DNA from: Thermohahella caldifontis
Lineage (GTDB): Bacteria > Pseudomonadota > Gammaproteobacteria > Pseudomonadales > Oleiphilaceae
DNA: 64,000 bases
Reading direction: 5' to 3'
Assembly (NCBI RefSeq): GCF_041153465.1
Contig: NZ_CP154858.1
Location: 1,550,001 to 1,614,000, forward strand
In this document: piece after piece, positions 62,357-64,000 of the stretch
How the letters are laid out: every line of letters starts with the position of its first letter
How positions within the stretch are numbered: position 1 is the first letter of the stretch
Program-made: the position numbers and the translations under genes
Notes under the pieces: generated by a model
Told to the model about the DNA's origin: nothing
Seen by the model: the letters and a program-made list of their open reading frames with translations, nothing else
Database searches by the model: none

Positions 62357-63988
62357 ATGAACGTGACCCTGCCGAGGCGCACGCACAACATGACTGTCAC
62401 AACAGCCCCCAACACGGGAGCGGACACGGACAACCGGCTGATCCGGATCTACAACCATTACCGCATCGTGGTGGGACTGATCCTGCTCGCCAGCCTGTTC
62501 CTGGCCCAGACACCCGCCAGTGGCGTCCAGGCCAGTTATTCCGTCTATCGCTACCTGGTGGTGGCCTATTTCTGCGTCCATCTGTTTACCGGGCTGATCA
62601 TGCTGGCGGGCCAGACCCTGGCACGACGGCACGTCATCCTCTCGCTGGCCATCGAAATGCTGCTCATCAGCAGCATGCTGTTTTACGGTGGGGGCCTGGG
62701 CAGTGCCCTGACCAACCTGATGCTGATCGCCGTGGCGGCTGGCACCATCCTGCTCCGGGGACATCTGTGGGCCTTCTGGGCCGCTGCAGCCTCCCTGGCC
62801 TTCATGGCCATCCAGCTGGCCCAGATCATCCGGGACGATGCCTCGCTGGACAGCCTGTTCCGGGCCGGCCTGCTCGGCATCGCCGCCTTTGCCGTGGCTT
62901 TTCTCATGCGCACCCTGGCGCTGCGCATCCAGACGAGCGAGGATCTCGCCCGCCAGCGCGCCCGGCACATTCTGGATCTCCAGAAGCTCAACGAGCAGAT
63001 CATTCAGCGCATGCGCACCGGCATCATCGTCGCCAATCCGGACGGTTCCGTCCGCCTCGCCAACACGGCCGCCAAGAATCTTCTCGGCGAAGACGAGCGT
63101 GCGCCCCTGCTCCGTATCCCGGATGCCCTGACCGAACGCCTCAATCAGTGGCGCACCAACCCTTTCCGTCGCACGTCCCCCTTTCGCGGCTCGCCCCTGC
63201 ATGCCCCCATCCAGGCCAACTTCGCCGAACTGCAGCACAGCAATGACGATGAAATCCTCATTTTCCTGGAAGATACCGGCAAGGTGGCGCAGCAGGCTCA
63301 GCAGCTCAAGCTGGCGTCTCTGGGCCGGCTGACCGCCGGCATTGCCCACGAAATCCGCAACCCGCTCGGGGCCATCAGCCATGCGGCCCAGCTGATGAGC
63401 GAATCGGACACCCTTTCCGAGGCGGACCAGCGCATGCTGGATATCATTCATCGTCACTGCCAGCGCATGAACGGCCTCATCGAAAACGTGCTGAAGCTGT
63501 CGCGGCGCGGCGCGGCGGTTCCGGAAGAAATCCGGCTGGAAGAGTGGCTGGCGCGTTTCCGCGATGATTTCACTGCTCACGGGGCCATCGAGGCGGATAT
63601 CCGCATTCACATTCACTGTGACAACCCGGTGGTCTATTTCGACTCGGGACAGTTGCATCAGGTGCTCACCAACCTGGTCAGCAACGGCCTGCGCTACAGC
63701 CGTGCGGCATCCGGGCAGCCGCTGGTGTATGTGGAGGCAGGCTCGCTCTCGCCTTCCGGGCAGGTTTACATTGACGTGATTGATATTGGCCCCGGAATCG
63801 GCGAAGATCAGGCCCAACATGTATTTGAACCCTTTTTTACCACGGACAAGCAAGGCACGGGACTTGGGCTCTACATTTCAAGGGAGCTGTGTGAAGCCAA
63901 TCAGGCCCAGCTGGATTTCCTGCCACGCGAAAAGGGTGCGTGCTTTCGGATCACCTTTGCCCATACCCAGCGCATGATTATTCAGTGA
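62357..63988 (+). CDS. pilS: PilS-like sensor histidine kinase
   Basis: A 543-residue kinase. About six N-terminal membrane helices (for example RIVVGLILLASLFLAQTPAS, then VIRSLAIEMLL-type segments to about residue 200) are followed by a PAS-like region (IIQRMRTGIIVANPDGSVRL) and a kinase core: H-box LGRLTAGIAHEIRNPLGAIS, N-box VLTNLVSNGLRYS, and G boxes DIGPGIGEDQ and GTGLGLYISRELCEA. The multi-helix input domain and the bamD neighbour match PilS, which controls type IV pilin transcription with PilR. Start is ATG 62357 or 62390. An ATG at 63996, eight bases after the stop, probably begins pilR beyond the window. Confidence 0.88.
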   Translation: MNVTLPRRTHNMTVTTAPNTGADTDNRLIRIYNHYRIVVGLILLASLFLAQTPASGVQASYSVYRYLVVAYFCVHLFTGLIMLAGQTLARRHVILSLAIEMLLISSMLFYGGGLGSALTNLMLIAVAAGTILLRGHLWAFWAAAASLAFMAIQLAQIIRDDASLDSLFRAGLLGIAAFAVAFLMRTLALRIQTSEDLARQRARHILDLQKLNEQIIQRMRTGIIVANPDGSVRLANTAAKNLLGEDERAPLLRIPDALTERLNQWRTNPFRRTSPFRGSPLHAPIQANFAELQHSNDDEILIFLEDTGKVAQQAQQLKLASLGRLTAGIAHEIRNPLGAISHAAQLMSESDTLSEADQRMLDIIHRHCQRMNGLIENVLKLSRRGAAVPEEIRLEEWLARFRDDFTAHGAIEADIRIHIHCDNPVVYFDSGQLHQVLTNLVSNGLRYSRAASGQPLVYVEAGSLSPSGQVYIDVIDIGPGIGEDQAQHVFEPFFTTDKQGTGLGLYISRELCEANQAQLDFLPREKGACFRITFAHTQRMIIQ

Positions 63989-64000
63989 GATCCTCATGGC

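Noticed and set aside
62339..63853. A 504-codon minus-strand frame opposite pilS
   Set aside because: Antisense shadow; pilS on the plus strand has full kinase motifs.

Overview
The window is a dense, high-GC stretch of a bacterial chromosome, almost certainly from a gammaproteobacterium outside the Enterobacterales. The gene orders nadB/rpoE-rseA, xerD-dsbC-recJ-prfB-lysS, ffh-rpsP-rimM-trmD-rplS, minCDE and clpB-pgeF-rluD-bamD-pilS are classic gammaproteobacterial neighbourhoods. pilS beside bamD, an ornithine-lipid pair (olsBA), DUF1631 and a PhaC-like hydrolase suggest a Pseudomonadales- or Chromatiales-like free-living organism. Genus cannot be fixed from this sequence alone. No rRNA, tRNA, CRISPR array or prophage was recognised.

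Layout. 1-5.2 kb: the start of rseA (cut by the window edge) and rpoE read left from a clear sigma-E promoter; nadB, sdhE, a YgfX-like membrane protein, ygfZ and an HDOD protein read right. 5.2-13 kb: a leftward run hom-thrC-recJ-prfB-lysS-ung, with a textbook programmed +1 frameshift in prfB. 13-18.6 kb: a small lipoprotein, dsbC, xerD, then rplS-trmD-rimM-rpsP and ffh. 18.8-24.8 kb: rightward membrane and envelope genes (CcsA-like YpjD, CorB/CorC-like, Yip1, DUF1631, TonB-like). 24.8-31.4 kb: grxD and an orphan hydantoinase-B gene read left, argD-argF and an orphan ABC ATPase read right; a complete IS1202/ISNCY-type insertion sequence with a 16-bp target duplication sits in the divergent intergenic region. 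31.4-35.5 kb: glycerol catabolism (glpK, glpR, glpD) with a matching pair of putative GlpR operators. 35.7-42.5 kb: an RstAB-like two-component system, olsBA, an FKBP-type isomerase and an acetyl-CoA hydrolase/transferase. 42.9-50.3 kb: solute-sensing and accessory genes (periplasmic binding protein, chemoreceptor, small exported protein, PhaC-like hydrolase, aldo/keto reductase, and a binding-protein/PAS sensor whose kinase core looks degenerate). 50.4-55.3 kb: minCDE, DUF2804, START, CBS and DUF4124 proteins. 55.3-64 kb: clpB, pgeF, rluD, bamD, nadE and pilS.

Most of the window is housekeeping sequence. No convincing new multi-gene system was found. The observations most worth checking are a probable one-base frameshift at a C6 tract near the 3' end of bamD, the degenerate sensor kinase at 48.3 kb, the recent IS insertion that separates hyuB from its ancestral upstream region, the shared 18-bp operator pair in the glp genes, and a terminator that lies directly against the xerD start codon.
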